Below are positions 1-8,223 of a DNA stretch of 23,376 bases, in pieces. The stretch covers positions 1 to 23,376 of the IMG/VR virus record IMGVR_UViG_3300042879_001418; one strand, given 5' to 3'. Each line of letters starts with the position of its first letter. Position 1 is the first letter of the stretch. The position numbers and the translations under genes were made by a program. The stretch is from a virus. Under the pieces are notes generated by a model. The model made no database searches. It was given only the letters and a program-made list of their open reading frames with translations, and was not told the origin of the DNA.

Positions 1-121
1 ACCGAAGGCCACGAAAACGTTGAACACAGTTTAAGATTCTGAAAAAACAATCTGGGGGTAAGGGGGCAGCTTATAGCTAAGCGAGTTAAGAATGATTTTT
101 TTTGAGTTTCACGAAAACGAA

Positions 122-1009
122 ATGCCTTCAGTAGCCTGCATCTATTTGATTTTCAATCAGAAAACCGACAGGTTCTACGTCGGTTCTACTTTGAATTTCA
201 AATCAAGAGTTATGGCACACCGTAGCTGTTTGAGACGTGGAAAGCATCACTCAGAAAGACTGCAACGATCGTTCGATAAACACGGAGAGAACTGCTTTCG
301 TTTTGTGATTGCGTCTTTTTGCGACCCGCTTTGCGTCCGGTCACTTGAGTCAATATGGCTCAGCAGCGCAAAAGATATTTACAACACCAATCAAAACGCA
401 GCAGGTGGAAGCGACAGAGGGCCAGTATTTTGGTCGTCGAAAGAAAAAACGATTGAGTTTGCAAATACAAAGCAGGCAGCATCGTTTTTTTACAGCGACG
501 GATGCGAACTAAATGTAAGAAAGGTTCAAAAGGCGATTCGGTACTACAGAGTCGTGCAAGGTGGTTTTTTTTCCAGAGAAATGATCACCTTTGAGGATCT
601 GCAAACTAAAAGAAACGCAATCAAAAAAGCTAAGAAAAAGAAAACTGTATTCCAATCAAAAGCAGTTTATGCTTTTGATTTACAAGGAAATCAAACAGCA
701 TCTTTCAAGTGTATCGAAGACGCTGCGAAGTTTATAAATCGCGAAAAGTTAACGATATACACAGCTTGCCTAAAAGGAAATCCAGTGAAGAAACTTCTTT
801 GGAGTTTTTCGCAGGTTCATCAAGGCTGGGTTGCAACTAAAGACAAGGTGAGAAAGCCTGTAGTTGCAACAAACGAGCGAGGCCGCATGGAGTTCCGTTC
901 TATTGCAGAAGCAGCTAAATATTTTCATTGTTCTGAAAGTTCGGTGCGCAACGCTTGTAGGTCGCGAAAGATCTGCCGAGGTAGAAAATGGGAGTTCGTT
1001 CCGACTTGA
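122..1009 (+). CDS. GIY-YIG homing endonuclease with NUMOD1-like repeats
   Basis: Probable site-specific free-standing (HEG-type) endonuclease. The N-terminus carries the GIY-YIG core: CIYLIFN (about residues 6-12) and FYVGST (18-23), then the expected Arg in KSRVMAH (R29) and Glu in SLES (E76). The C-terminal part has two similar DNA-binding repeats, one starting KAVYAFDLQGN and one starting KPVVATNERG. Each has a short beta hairpin followed by a helix-turn-helix (IEDAAKFINRE; IAEAAKYFHCSESSVRNACR), as in NUMOD1 modules of homing enzymes. I chose ATG 122 because the GIY domain begins a few residues later; an in-frame ATG at 92 would add ten residues, and neither start has a good ribosome site. 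Its stop overlaps the next gene's start (TGATG). Position next to terminase genes is typical of phage homing endonucleases. Family is fairly sure; the target site is unknown. Confidence 0.85.
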   Translation: MPSVACIYLIFNQKTDRFYVGSTLNFKSRVMAHRSCLRRGKHHSERLQRSFDKHGENCFRFVIASFCDPLCVRSLESIWLSSAKDIYNTNQNAAGGSDRGPVFWSSKEKTIEFANTKQAASFFYSDGCELNVRKVQKAIRYYRVVQGGFFSREMITFEDLQTKRNAIKKAKKKKTVFQSKAVYAFDLQGNQTASFKCIEDAAKFINREKLTIYTACLKGNPVKKLLWSFSQVHQGWVATKDKVRKPVVATNERGRMEFRSIAEAAKYFHCSESSVRNACRSRKICRGRKWEFVPT

Positions 1010-1320
1010 TGATGGTTTCGGTTGCAGTGAACAATGGATACCCAATTAGCGACGAAGCAAGGCAAGAGTGGGTTGATACCGCTAGCCAGGTTATGCGCAA
1101 TGGCAACAACAGGGAAAAACTAGCGGCACTGCGTGTTTTGGTTTTGATGGATCAGTTGAATAAAAAAGAAGAACGGGAAAGGATGGGGGATACGATACTT
1201 GGAATTGCCGAACGTCTTGGACTTAGAGAAGAGGTTATTGTTGCTTCCGAAGGATCAACAGGTAGCGTTTCTAGTCCAGCTATACAAAGCGAGAAACCAA
1301 ACGTCATCGACGCATCGTGA
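1009..1320 (+). CDS. Putative terminase small subunit
   Basis: A 103-residue helical, charged protein directly before the large terminase. I recognise no clear DNA-binding motif; the assignment rests on position and size. The central part (SDEARQEWVDTASQVMR and LAALRVLVLMDQLNKKEE) looks like paired helices, as in small terminase oligomerisation or HTH domains. The frame is open from an ATG at 988 inside the homing gene, but the ATG at 1009 overlaps that gene's stop (TGATG), the coupling pattern used throughout this genome, so I prefer it; 1012 is also possible. The C-terminal 25 residues are low-complexity and polar. It would recognise the packaging site and hand DNA to the large subunit. Confidence 0.55.
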   Translation: MMVSVAVNNGYPISDEARQEWVDTASQVMRNGNNREKLAALRVLVLMDQLNKKEERERMGDTILGIAERLGLREEVIVASEGSTGSVSSPAIQSEKPNVIDAS

Positions 1321-1324
1321 TAAT

Positions 1325-3328
1325 ATGATGCTTCGGCAGCGCGAAGCACGCAGCGAGTCTGCACGTGTCATCATCCCAGATATATCAGACATCGTTCGTC
1401 GTGAGAAGTGCTTAGCAGATCCAGAACGGTTCCTGCGAACTTACTTCAGTTCAATCTTTTACAATCCGTTTGCGACGCATCACCTTGCGATGATCGACGC
1501 GATTTACGAACGCTGTTTTAGTGGTGGAGATAAAGCGGTAGCAGCTCCGAGAGGAGACGGTAAGTCTCAGGTAACAATCGGCATGGTTGCTTATGCACTG
1601 GTCGCAACTCCGATTAGGTTCCCGGTCTTTATTGCACAGACAACCAAAAAAGCATCGAAGCTGTTTAAGCAATGCAAAACGAAGTTCAGTAATGAACGCA
1701 AGTTCCCAGAGTTCTTTGCAGACTTTCCAGAGATAACAGCTTGCGTTAAAGCACTTGATGGTGCACCGCAGCGAGCAGCAAAACAACACGTAGACGGCCA
1801 CAAGACAGATATCATCTGGAGTCAGGAAAAGATCAGACTTCCGTTTGTGTCTGGTTCTCCGTTCGGCGGCAAGCTATGTGTTTACTTCGGACTCGATGCG
1901 GCAATTCGCGGAGAAGGAGACGACGAGGACAGGCCAGACTTAGCGATCATCGACGATCCTGAAACTAGAGACGTTGCGTTCTCCCCGACAAATCGACACG
2001 AAGATATTGAGGACATGATCGACAGCGACGTTGCGGGTTTAGCAGGTCCAAACAAACGAATCAGCCGAGTCGTCCTAACTACTATTCAGAACCGCAAATG
2101 CTATTCGTATCGAGTCACATCCAGACAGCACAAACCAACTTTCGCAGGTGATCGCTATGGCATCCTATCAAGCTGGCCTGAACGTGAAGAACTTTGGGAC
2201 GAGTACATTGCACTGCGCAAGAAAGCACAATCCGAAGGTGACAAGGACGGCAAGCTAGCTACGCAGTTCTACCGAGACAACTATGAAGCGATGAATCTCG
2301 GTGCTGTCGTCACGAATCCTCACAGGTTCGTTTCGGACTTAGATGAGAACGGCAACCAGCTAGAGCTCGACGCACTGCAAGCGTTTTACAACAGAGTATC
2401 AGACTGGGGATTAGATCGTGTCTTGGCAGAGCTCCAAAACGAACCAGCGGAAGAGGAAGAACCGGAAGGACTCGGCCTACTACCTGGAACAGTCGCTTCT
2501 CGCATGAGCGGTTTAGCACACGCCGAAGTACCCGCAGGCTCGCGAGTGTTCTTTGGTTGCGACGTTGGCAAGTACAAACTCGACTGGGTTAAGATCGCTT
2601 TCCACGGAAACTGCGTTGGTCACGTTATCGACTACGGAGAATGGAGCGTCATAGGAACCGACACACGTAGCAGCGACGAAGCGACCGAGATAGCGATCCT
2701 ACGAGCATTGCATGAGCTAAGACGGTACGCACTAGCACAGAACAGGCCAGAGTTTGGCTTTGTAGACTCAGGCGATTTTACCAATGCAGTCTACGAGTTC
2801 GTCCGTCAAACAGGTGCACCATTCGTAGCTTCTAAAGGCCACGACGATGGACGTATGAACTACACCGGTGAAAGTTCCGAGAAGCGGCGATTCTTCGACG
2901 AGTGCAGAGCGGATTTTCAATTGGAGCAGCGTCTGTGGTTGTACCACGTAAACGCACATAAATGGAAATCGGAAGTTCAGCAACGCTTCGCAACGAACAC
3001 ATTCGACGAAGCCCACACATTCAACGACGGGAGTTTATCGGTATGGAGTACGAAAGATCCGAAAGAGCACTTGCAGTACGCTCAGCAGATTTGCGCGGAG
3101 GAACGTCAGGAGGTATTTATCGAAGGGAAAGGATTACAAAAAAAATGGGTCGTGAAAAGTCGAAACAACCACAAGCTAGACGCGACAGCTCTAGCGATTT
3201 GCGCGGCAGCTTGCATGGGAATCAAGGTGATACCTCGGCAGCAACCGATCCGGCAGCAGATTCGCAAGCCAGAACCGAAACCGTTCACGGACCAATATGG
3301 TCGTCCGTTTCTAGCGAGCCAGCGGTGA
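1325..3328 (+). CDS. Terminase large subunit (ATPase-nuclease)
   Basis: DNA-packaging motor and headful/cos nuclease. Counting from ATG 1325 the protein is 667 residues. A Walker A motif APRGDGKS lies at about 74-81 and a Walker B strand LAIIDD at 206-211, followed by a coupling-type segment (VVLTTIQN, about 248-255). The C-terminal RNase H-like nuclease shows GCDVGKYKLD (D412), FVDSGD (D480) and a late acidic residue in LDATALAI, giving the usual three acidic metal ligands. A TTG at 1199 in the same frame would extend the protein 42 residues over the upstream gene; the ATG pair at 1325/1328 directly after that gene's stop is more likely. The C-terminal coding region overlaps the next gene by about 180 bases in another frame. 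Confidence 0.93.
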   Translation: MMLRQREARSESARVIIPDISDIVRREKCLADPERFLRTYFSSIFYNPFATHHLAMIDAIYERCFSGGDKAVAAPRGDGKSQVTIGMVAYALVATPIRFPVFIAQTTKKASKLFKQCKTKFSNERKFPEFFADFPEITACVKALDGAPQRAAKQHVDGHKTDIIWSQEKIRLPFVSGSPFGGKLCVYFGLDAAIRGEGDDEDRPDLAIIDDPETRDVAFSPTNRHEDIEDMIDSDVAGLAGPNKRISRVVLTTIQNRKCYSYRVTSRQHKPTFAGDRYGILSSWPEREELWDEYIALRKKAQSEGDKDGKLATQFYRDNYEAMNLGAVVTNPHRFVSDLDENGNQLELDALQAFYNRVSDWGLDRVLAELQNEPAEEEEPEGLGLLPGTVASRMSGLAHAEVPAGSRVFFGCDVGKYKLDWVKIAFHGNCVGHVIDYGEWSVIGTDTRSSDEATEIAILRALHELRRYALAQNRPEFGFVDSGDFTNAVYEFVRQTGAPFVASKGHDDGRMNYTGESSEKRRFFDECRADFQLEQRLWLYHVNAHKWKSEVQQRFATNTFDEAHTFNDGSLSVWSTKDPKEHLQYAQQICAEERQEVFIEGKGLQKKWVVKSRNNHKLDATALAICAAACMGIKVIPRQQPIRQQIRKPEPKPFTDQYGRPFLASQR

Positions 3329-3591
3329 CAGTACCGATCGAATCGTACACGCAGACACCGGAACCAAAAGACGATCCCTTTGTTGTCGTGTCGTATCTGG
3401 AAGTTCCTTTGCTGCAAAACATCTTCGACGGATACTATAGTGAGCGAGTTGATTGCCGTCTGGATTCTAACCAAAAAAAGACATTACGTTATCTGCAGTT
3501 TGGATTGCAGGCACGCTACGCAAAGCTGAAGAACGGCAAGGAAGTAGCGAATGGTCAGGATGCGATCAAGTGGCTACTGGAGAACCTGTAG
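3145..3591 (+). CDS. Hypothetical protein overlapping terminase 3' end
   Basis: Function not recognised. The frame is open from 2962, but the ATG at 3145 follows a purine-rich stretch (AAGGGAAAGGA, 3123-3133) and gives 148 residues. The first ~75 residues are polar and low-complexity (many Ser, Gln, Ala, Asp) and lie over the terminase C-terminal coding sequence; this part may be a by-product of overprinting. The C-terminal half (from PFVVVSYLEVPLLQNIF to DAIKWLLENL) reads as a compact alpha/beta domain with conserved-looking aromatic and basic residues (QARYAKLKNGKEV). Location between terL and the portal suggests a packaging or head accessory role, by inference only. A start nearer 3210-3330 that avoids most of the overlap cannot be excluded. 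Confidence 0.6.
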   Translation: MGREKSKQPQARRDSSSDLRGSLHGNQGDTSAATDPAADSQARTETVHGPIWSSVSSEPAVTVPIESYTQTPEPKDDPFVVVSYLEVPLLQNIFDGYYSERVDCRLDSNQKKTLRYLQFGLQARYAKLKNGKEVANGQDAIKWLLENL

Positions 3592-3601
3592 AATCGGCAA
3601 A

Positions 3602-3621
3602 ACCGTTTTTCCGCAAACGGT
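3602..3621 (+). other. Intergenic hairpin
   Basis: Perfect 7-bp inverted repeat ACCGTTT / AAACGGT with a 6-base loop, between the overlapping hypothetical gene and the next gene. No U-tract follows on the plus strand, so it is not an obvious intrinsic terminator; it could be an RNA stability or processing element. Confidence 0.45.
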
Positions 3622-3636
3622 AACAAAATAGGTGCT

Positions 3637-3933
3637 ATGGCATATCGTTTTTGCATGCCAGCACCAACAATCGATGAAGTCATCGACGCTCTTCTAGACA
3701 ACGCAGACTTTGAAGCGGCTCAATCCGTTTCGAAAGCAGCTTCGTTTGTTACTGCTGCTACTCAATACTTTATCCTGACACCACAGAGCCAGTCTGACCA
3801 AGGCTCGTCGATGGCGATCAGTGCAACGCAAATCGAGAACTTGCTTAATAGGGCTCGTGCGTTTGTATCTGCGAATAGGACTAACTCAGGCAGTGCCGTT
3901 CGATTTCTTTCTGTCTCTGGAGGATTCCGGTGA
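3637..3933 (+). CDS. Small head protein in lambda gpW position
   Basis: A 98-residue mostly helical protein between terminase and portal, the place of the head-completion protein gpW in lambda. The sequence from the second Met (3655, MPAPTIDEVIDALLDNADFE) reads as three amphipathic helices with a short linker, compatible with a small connector or head-joining protein, but I see no diagnostic motif. The start is uncertain: 3637 has AGGTG very close, and 3655 lacks a ribosome site. Its TGA overlaps the GTG start of the portal. The role is inferred from gene order. Confidence 0.6.
   Translation: MAYRFCMPAPTIDEVIDALLDNADFEAAQSVSKAASFVTAATQYFILTPQSQSDQGSSMAISATQIENLLNRARAFVSANRTNSGSAVRFLSVSGGFR
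3919..3923 (+). promoter_or_regulatory. Strong ribosome binding site for GTG-started portal
   Basis: GGAGG six bases before GTG 3930, inside the end of the preceding gene. It decides the portal start at a non-ATG codon overlapping the upstream stop (GTGA). Confidence 0.75.
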
Positions 3934-5714
3934 TTAAGAAAGGACCGACTAGCCTGCAATCTGCATTCGATAACATCCGAGCTGACTATGAAATGAGTCG
4001 GACGAGTCGATTCGTTCGGCGCAGGACCGGAGTAGCCCCACAAGGAAGTGGTCCTGACTACCATTTTCGCAGCGAGTCGAAATACTACGATGCAATTGAG
4101 CAAGCACGCGACATGGACCGCAACGATGCTGTAATCGGTATTCTTGCCGATCGCCGAGTTGATAACATCGTTCAAAGTGGTTTTAAGCTAGACCCCAAAA
4201 CCGGCGACAAAGGTTTAGACCTAGAATTATGGAACCGATGGACTGAATACGCAAACGATCCTGAGAAATGCGACATCGCAGGCGAATCGACTTGGGCTGA
4301 AATCGAACGCTACTGTGCTAGAGCGGAATCGATCGATGGTGATATTGTCATCACAGGAACTAGAGAGGGTTCGTTTCAGGTTATCGAGTCTCATTCCATC
4401 CAGACTAAAACAAAAACGCCGAACACTTTTCTAGGAGTTACGACCGACCAGTTTGGAAGACGACTGCAATACCACGTCCTCGAAGAGCTCAACGAGTTCG
4501 CAACCAAAGGCGAATCGAAGCCTATTGACGTTCGCGACGAAAACGGACGGCGGCAAGTCTTCCATGTCTACAACCCAAAGCGAGTATTGCAAACCAGAGG
4601 CGTGACACAACTGGCACCAGTCTTTGCATACGCTGGCATGTTAGAAGACATCAACTTCGCCAAGCTAGTGCAACAGCAGGTTGTGTCCTGCTTTGCGATC
4701 TTCCGAAAGCAAGGTTTAACTCCTGCGATGCAGATGGCTGGATACGGCGAGTCGTCAATCGAAACGACTCCAGCCGGTACGCGGCAGATTGAAGGCATCA
4801 GCCCAGGTATGGAGATCATTGGCAACCCTGGTGAAGAGTTGCAAGGCTTTTCGCCAGACGTTCCAAACAGCGGCTACTTCGAGCAAGTCAAATTGATTCT
4901 GCAAGTCCTCGGAGTCAACTTCGGTTTGCCATTGTGCTTGGTCTTGATGGACGGCAGCGAGACGAACTTTTCTGGATGGCGTGGAGCTGTAGACGAAGCA
5001 CGAAAAGGATTCGTGGCCGATCAATTGAACCTCGTTCGACGGCTGCACAAACCCGCCTACGAATGGTGGTTGTCTCAGCTAATCGAGGAAGATAAAGAGC
5101 TTCGCAATTGGTCCGAAAAGTCCAAGGTAAAAATCTACAGCCACAACTGGAACCTACCAACGTGGTCGTACATCGAGCCAGTCGCAGACGCCGAAGGTGA
5201 TGCCGTTCAGCTACGCAACGCACTTACAAGCCCACGACGGCTACACAGTGCGCGAGGTGGCGATTGGGAAGAGACAGCCGAAGAGATCATTGCAGACAAC
5301 ATCTACGCAATCGAACGAGCAGCGAAGCAGGCTGCCGAGTTCAATACTTCCAATCCTACAAGCCCACCGTTGACCTGGAGAGACTTGATCCCGTTGGTTA
5401 TGCCCCAAGGTCAAACGCTTTCGCTGCAAGATCCCGCGATCGTCGAAGCACAATCGGCAGCATCCACAGAAGAAGCTTTAGCCGGTGCACTGCCGACTGG
5501 AGAAATGGCGAACCTTTCGACGTTGCAGTTCACTCGCAACCGCAAAGCGATCAAGAAGATCCTGGAAGAACTTGCCAAAGGCGAGACAAGCGAATCCGCA
5601 GCTCGCGTCTATCTAGGCGGTATCGGTCTAACCGAAGCCAGCGTGAACGCATTGATCGCAGACGCGATGGATGGCGCTGTAGAAACACCAGAGGTGCTTG
5701 CAGATGCAACATAA
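3930..5714 (+). CDS. Portal protein (lambda gpB-like)
   Basis: Dodecameric portal through which DNA enters and leaves the capsid. The 594-residue length is close to lambda gpB. The N-terminal region (YYDAIEQARDMDRNDAVIG, ILADRRVDNIVQSGF) matches the clip/wing start of lambda-type portals (Phage_portal_2). The segment VFHVYNPKRVLQTRG, then LAPVFAYAGMLEDINFAK, corresponds to the highly conserved 'H..P.R..Q.RG...l....' block, and SETNFSGWRGAVDEARKGF corresponds to the stem-proximal block. The tail after about residue 480 is Ala/Glu-rich and helical. Initiation is at GTG behind a strong GGAGG. The 3' end overlaps the protease start by 11 bases, as between lambda B and C. Confidence 0.9.
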   Translation: MIKKGPTSLQSAFDNIRADYEMSRTSRFVRRRTGVAPQGSGPDYHFRSESKYYDAIEQARDMDRNDAVIGILADRRVDNIVQSGFKLDPKTGDKGLDLELWNRWTEYANDPEKCDIAGESTWAEIERYCARAESIDGDIVITGTREGSFQVIESHSIQTKTKTPNTFLGVTTDQFGRRLQYHVLEELNEFATKGESKPIDVRDENGRRQVFHVYNPKRVLQTRGVTQLAPVFAYAGMLEDINFAKLVQQQVVSCFAIFRKQGLTPAMQMAGYGESSIETTPAGTRQIEGISPGMEIIGNPGEELQGFSPDVPNSGYFEQVKLILQVLGVNFGLPLCLVLMDGSETNFSGWRGAVDEARKGFVADQLNLVRRLHKPAYEWWLSQLIEEDKELRNWSEKSKVKIYSHNWNLPTWSYIEPVADAEGDAVQLRNALTSPRRLHSARGGDWEETAEEIIADNIYAIERAAKQAAEFNTSNPTSPPLTWRDLIPLVMPQGQTLSLQDPAIVEAQSAASTEEALAGALPTGEMANLSTLQFTRNRKAIKKILEELAKGETSESAARVYLGGIGLTEASVNALIADAMDGAVETPEVLADAT

Positions 5715-6765
5715 GATCACAATATCAGGCGAGATCGGCAGTGCAGAAGGTCAAGTATCGTCTGAGTGGTTCAAGTCGCAATTGCCACTCAACGGCACAG
5801 ATCCGATTGAGGTTGCAATCCACTCCGAGGGCGGATCGGTCATTGAAGGTTTCGCGATCTACGATGCTATCAAGAACTACGCAGGTCCGAAGAAATGCAT
5901 TATTGCATCGGCTGCTTTTTCTATAGCGTCTTTCATCCCGATGGCGTTCGATGATGTAGAGATCACGCCGAACGGCTACATGATGATGCACAACCCCTAC
6001 GCCATGTGCGAAGGTGATGCTGACGAGTTCGTGAACATGGCTGGAATGCTGGAAGGCATGAAGACGAACATGGTCGCCGCTTACTCTGCCAAGTCAGGCA
6101 AAAGTACCGACGAAGTAAAGGCCATTCTTGACAAAGAAACCTATCTAACCGCAAGCAATGCATTAGCGCATGGCTTCGTGAATCGAATCACACCGACACC
6201 TGTTGTTGGTCGTGCATTTGCAAAAGTCCAATCGATGCCGCATGGGATTGTACAAGCGTTGTTTGGCGCTGGTCCTAGTGGCGATAACTGCGAAACGACA
6301 AAAGGAAACCCAATGTCAGAAACGCAAAAACCCGCCGCCGCTACGGTAACAGAGATCAAGCGGAAATTCCCAAAGGCGAAAGCCGAGTTCATCGTAAAGT
6401 GCATGGAGCAATCTATGCCAATGGAAGAAGTGGCTTCGGCAGTCGTTGATGAAACGATGGCTGAAAACGAAACGCTTGCCATGAAAGTCCAAGCGATGGA
6501 GGACGAGCTAAAGGCACTCAAAGCACAAGCTGCAGTAGCCTCCATGCCAGAAGAACAAGAAGTCGCACCAGTCGCTCGCGCCAAGTCTGGCGTTGCACCA
6601 GTCGCAAAAGCAAAAACAGGTGGATTGCTTTCAGCGAAAGCTAAGTGGAAGGATGCAATCAATTCTTACGTGTCCAAGGGACTAGCGAGAGATAAGGCAA
6701 TCCTCAGCGTCGAGAAAGATCATCCGGGGCTACGCGAGCAAATGCTCGAAGAAGTCAACAGCTAA
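5704..6765 (+). CDS. Head maturation protease (ClpP/S14-like) fused to scaffold
   Basis: Prohead protease with a C-terminal scaffold region, 353 residues. The N-terminal ~165 residues have the ClpP/crotonase fold signature: IHSEGGSVIEGFAIYDAI (39-56, oxyanion glycines), nucleophile segment AAFSIASFIPMAF (Ser73), and MMMHNPYA with His96. The LDKETYLTASNALAHGFV block probably supplies the catalytic Asp (D143). After residue 200 the sequence becomes charged, helical and Ala/Lys/Glu-rich, as in lambda gpC, whose C-terminus equals the scaffold Nu3. ATG 5704 is preceded by GAGGTG at the right distance; an in-frame TTG at 5698 is less likely. It overlaps the portal stop by 11 bases. It is expected to process the capsid shell from inside and be destroyed during maturation. 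Confidence 0.88.
   Translation: MQHKITISGEIGSAEGQVSSEWFKSQLPLNGTDPIEVAIHSEGGSVIEGFAIYDAIKNYAGPKKCIIASAAFSIASFIPMAFDDVEITPNGYMMMHNPYAMCEGDADEFVNMAGMLEGMKTNMVAAYSAKSGKSTDEVKAILDKETYLTASNALAHGFVNRITPTPVVGRAFAKVQSMPHGIVQALFGAGPSGDNCETTKGNPMSETQKPAAATVTEIKRKFPKAKAEFIVKCMEQSMPMEEVASAVVDETMAENETLAMKVQAMEDELKALKAQAAVASMPEEQEVAPVARAKSGVAPVAKAKTGGLLSAKAKWKDAINSYVSKGLARDKAILSVEKDHPGLREQMLEEVNS
6313..6765 (+). CDS. Nested in-frame scaffold protein (Nu3-like)
   Basis: Inside the protease gene, ATG 6313 (codon 204, same frame) is preceded by AAAGGAA at 6301-6307, a plausible ribosome site, and begins exactly where the protease domain ends (MSETQKPAAATV). Translation from here gives 150 residues: a helical segment rich in Glu/Lys/Ala (about 30-85, coiled-coil-like, MAENETLAMKVQAMEDELKAL), a basic Ala/Pro linker, and a C-terminal helical end (AKWKDAINSYVSKGLARDK) that could bind the shell. 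Lambda makes Nu3 in just this way from within C. The nested start is inferred from position and ribosome site. Confidence 0.65.
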   Translation: MSETQKPAAATVTEIKRKFPKAKAEFIVKCMEQSMPMEEVASAVVDETMAENETLAMKVQAMEDELKALKAQAAVASMPEEQEVAPVARAKSGVAPVAKAKTGGLLSAKAKWKDAINSYVSKGLARDKAILSVEKDHPGLREQMLEEVNS

Positions 6766-6803
6766 ACAACAACACAAAACACAACTGAAGTAAGGGAAAA
6801 CAA

Positions 6804-7184
6804 ATGTCTCAATATGTAGACGGAAACACAAAAACGTTTATTGCTGACGAAGCGATCGCAGTGCATTTGCGAGTGAAGCTCGACAGCGATGGACGAGTAA
6901 CGATTGCCGGGTTGACGGACAAAGAAATCGGAACTGTCGTAACGCCTGCGTTTGCTGCTGGCGATCCTGTCACGGTTCGACTTCGAACAGCATCTGGCAC
7001 TCACAAAATGGTTGCTATTGAAGCCTGTGCTATCGGTGCAGTGCTTTACACAGAAACAAACGGCAAGGTTCAAGACACCGCACAAGCAACGTCTTTTCAA
7101 ATCGGTACTGCTCTTGAAGCAGCCGGGGCGGACGGCGACGTGATTGAAGTCCTGTACATCTCGCACGGAGATACCGCAGCTTAA
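6804..7184 (+). CDS. Capsid decoration protein (gpD-like / DUF2190-like)
   Basis: A 126-residue, beta-rich protein between scaffold and major capsid genes, the place of lambda gpD. The pattern of a short N-terminal segment followed by repeated Gly/Val/Ala turns (IAGLTDKEIGTVV, ACAIGAVLYTETNGKV, QIGTALEAAGADGDVIEVL) is that of DUF2190-type capsid stabilising proteins that sit on the outer shell. The ribosome site is TAAGGGA, about seven bases before the ATG. Family call by pattern; I cannot separate a trimeric gpD from other decoration folds. Confidence 0.7.
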   Translation: MSQYVDGNTKTFIADEAIAVHLRVKLDSDGRVTIAGLTDKEIGTVVTPAFAAGDPVTVRLRTASGTHKMVAIEACAIGAVLYTETNGKVQDTAQATSFQIGTALEAAGADGDVIEVLYISHGDTAA

Positions 7185-7236
7185 TTGTTGCGATCAACCA
7201 ATCAACCAAATCAAAGCAAAGTAAAGGAAAAACATT

Positions 7237-8223
7237 ATGCCAGTTGGAGCAACACCAAGCTCGAATCCAGTAACGCTTCGGCCAGATTTGGCCGAGTTCA
7301 TGGAGTTCGACATCGAATCAGAACGTCAGGGATACGTAGCAACGCAAGTTTTGCCAGTCGTTGAGACTGGTTTGCAAAGCGACAACCCAGGACGAGTTCC
7401 TCTTGAGTCGCTTTTGTTCGACGGAGAAACCCTCCGCAACAGCGGAAGCAACTATAACCGTGGAAGTTTCAAGTTCGAAACGTTCAGCTATTCGACCCAT
7501 GAAAACGGTTGGGAAGAACCGATTGACGAACGAGACGAAAAGCGATACCAAAACCTTTTGCAGGTCGAGAGAATCGCTAACGCTCGTGCGCAAGGCGTGG
7601 TAGCACGCAACCAAGAAAAACGAGCGGCAGCACTTGTTTTCAATACGACGACATGGAACGGAGCAGCTCTGACGACTGCGATCACTCACGAATGGGATGA
7701 TGCCACTAATTGCGTTCCTGTCACTGACGTCGAAGCAGCGGTAAAGAAGGTTTACGAAGGAAGCGGACTTTGGGCTAACGCGTTGGTTATCAATCGACAA
7801 GTGTTTCGCAACCTTCGAACCAGCAATCAAGTTCGCGATCGAATCAGTTCCTCAGGTGCTGGCGATCCTTCGAAAGCTCGCGACATCACTATTGAGATGC
7901 TAAAGGCAGTTTTTGATCTCGACTACATAATCGTAGCAGGTGCATCGAAAAACACAGCAAACGAAAACGCAGCCCCTACGCCAGCACAAATATGGTCAGG
8001 CGAGTACGCAATGGTTTGCAGGATCGCAACTGGAGCAGATATGCGTGAGCCGTGTATCGGTCGCACTTTCCACTGGTCGGCTGATGGATCTGTCATTGGC
8101 GGAACTGTCGAAGAGTATGAAGAAGTGCAAAGCCGGTCACGGATCATTCGCGTCCGTCACGAAACTGACGAAGTGATCATGTATCCACAAGCCGGTCACT
8201 TGATCTCCAACATCACGACCTAA
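7237..8223 (+). CDS. Major capsid protein (lambda gpE-like)
   Basis: A 328-residue shell protein, near the length of lambda gpE (341). It directly follows the decoration gene and precedes small head-tail genes. Typical features are an early conserved block (FMEFDIESERQGYVATQVLPV), a regular mid-part with substrate-like helices (YQNLLQVERIANARAQGVVARNQEKRAAALVF), and a C-terminal P-domain-like block (WSGEYAMVCRIATGADMREPCIGRTF, then IIRVRHETDEVIMYP). It has a good ribosome site (AAAGGAA) after a 52-base A-rich gap, in line with high expression. The stop overlaps the next ATG (TAATG). Confidence 0.88.
   Translation: MPVGATPSSNPVTLRPDLAEFMEFDIESERQGYVATQVLPVVETGLQSDNPGRVPLESLLFDGETLRNSGSNYNRGSFKFETFSYSTHENGWEEPIDERDEKRYQNLLQVERIANARAQGVVARNQEKRAAALVFNTTTWNGAALTTAITHEWDDATNCVPVTDVEAAVKKVYEGSGLWANALVINRQVFRNLRTSNQVRDRISSSGAGDPSKARDITIEMLKAVFDLDYIIVAGASKNTANENAAPTPAQIWSGEYAMVCRIATGADMREPCIGRTFHWSADGSVIGGTVEEYEEVQSRSRIIRVRHETDEVIMYPQAGHLISNITT

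Noticed and set aside
1199-1324. TTG-started extension of the large terminase
   Set aside because: Would overlap the upstream gene by 120 bases; the ATG pair at 1325/1328 directly after that gene's stop fits the compact layout.
3602-3621. Hairpin as an intrinsic terminator after the early packaging genes
   Set aside because: No T-tract follows on the plus strand, and the essential genes downstream continue in the same direction.
5264-5926. 220-residue plus-strand open frame, Arg/Ser-rich
   Set aside because: Out-of-frame reading across the portal/protease junction; extreme Arg/Ser content without domain features.
6141-6662. 173-residue minus-strand open frame, Ala/Ser-rich
   Set aside because: Antisense of the Ala/Lys-rich scaffold region; low complexity follows from base composition.
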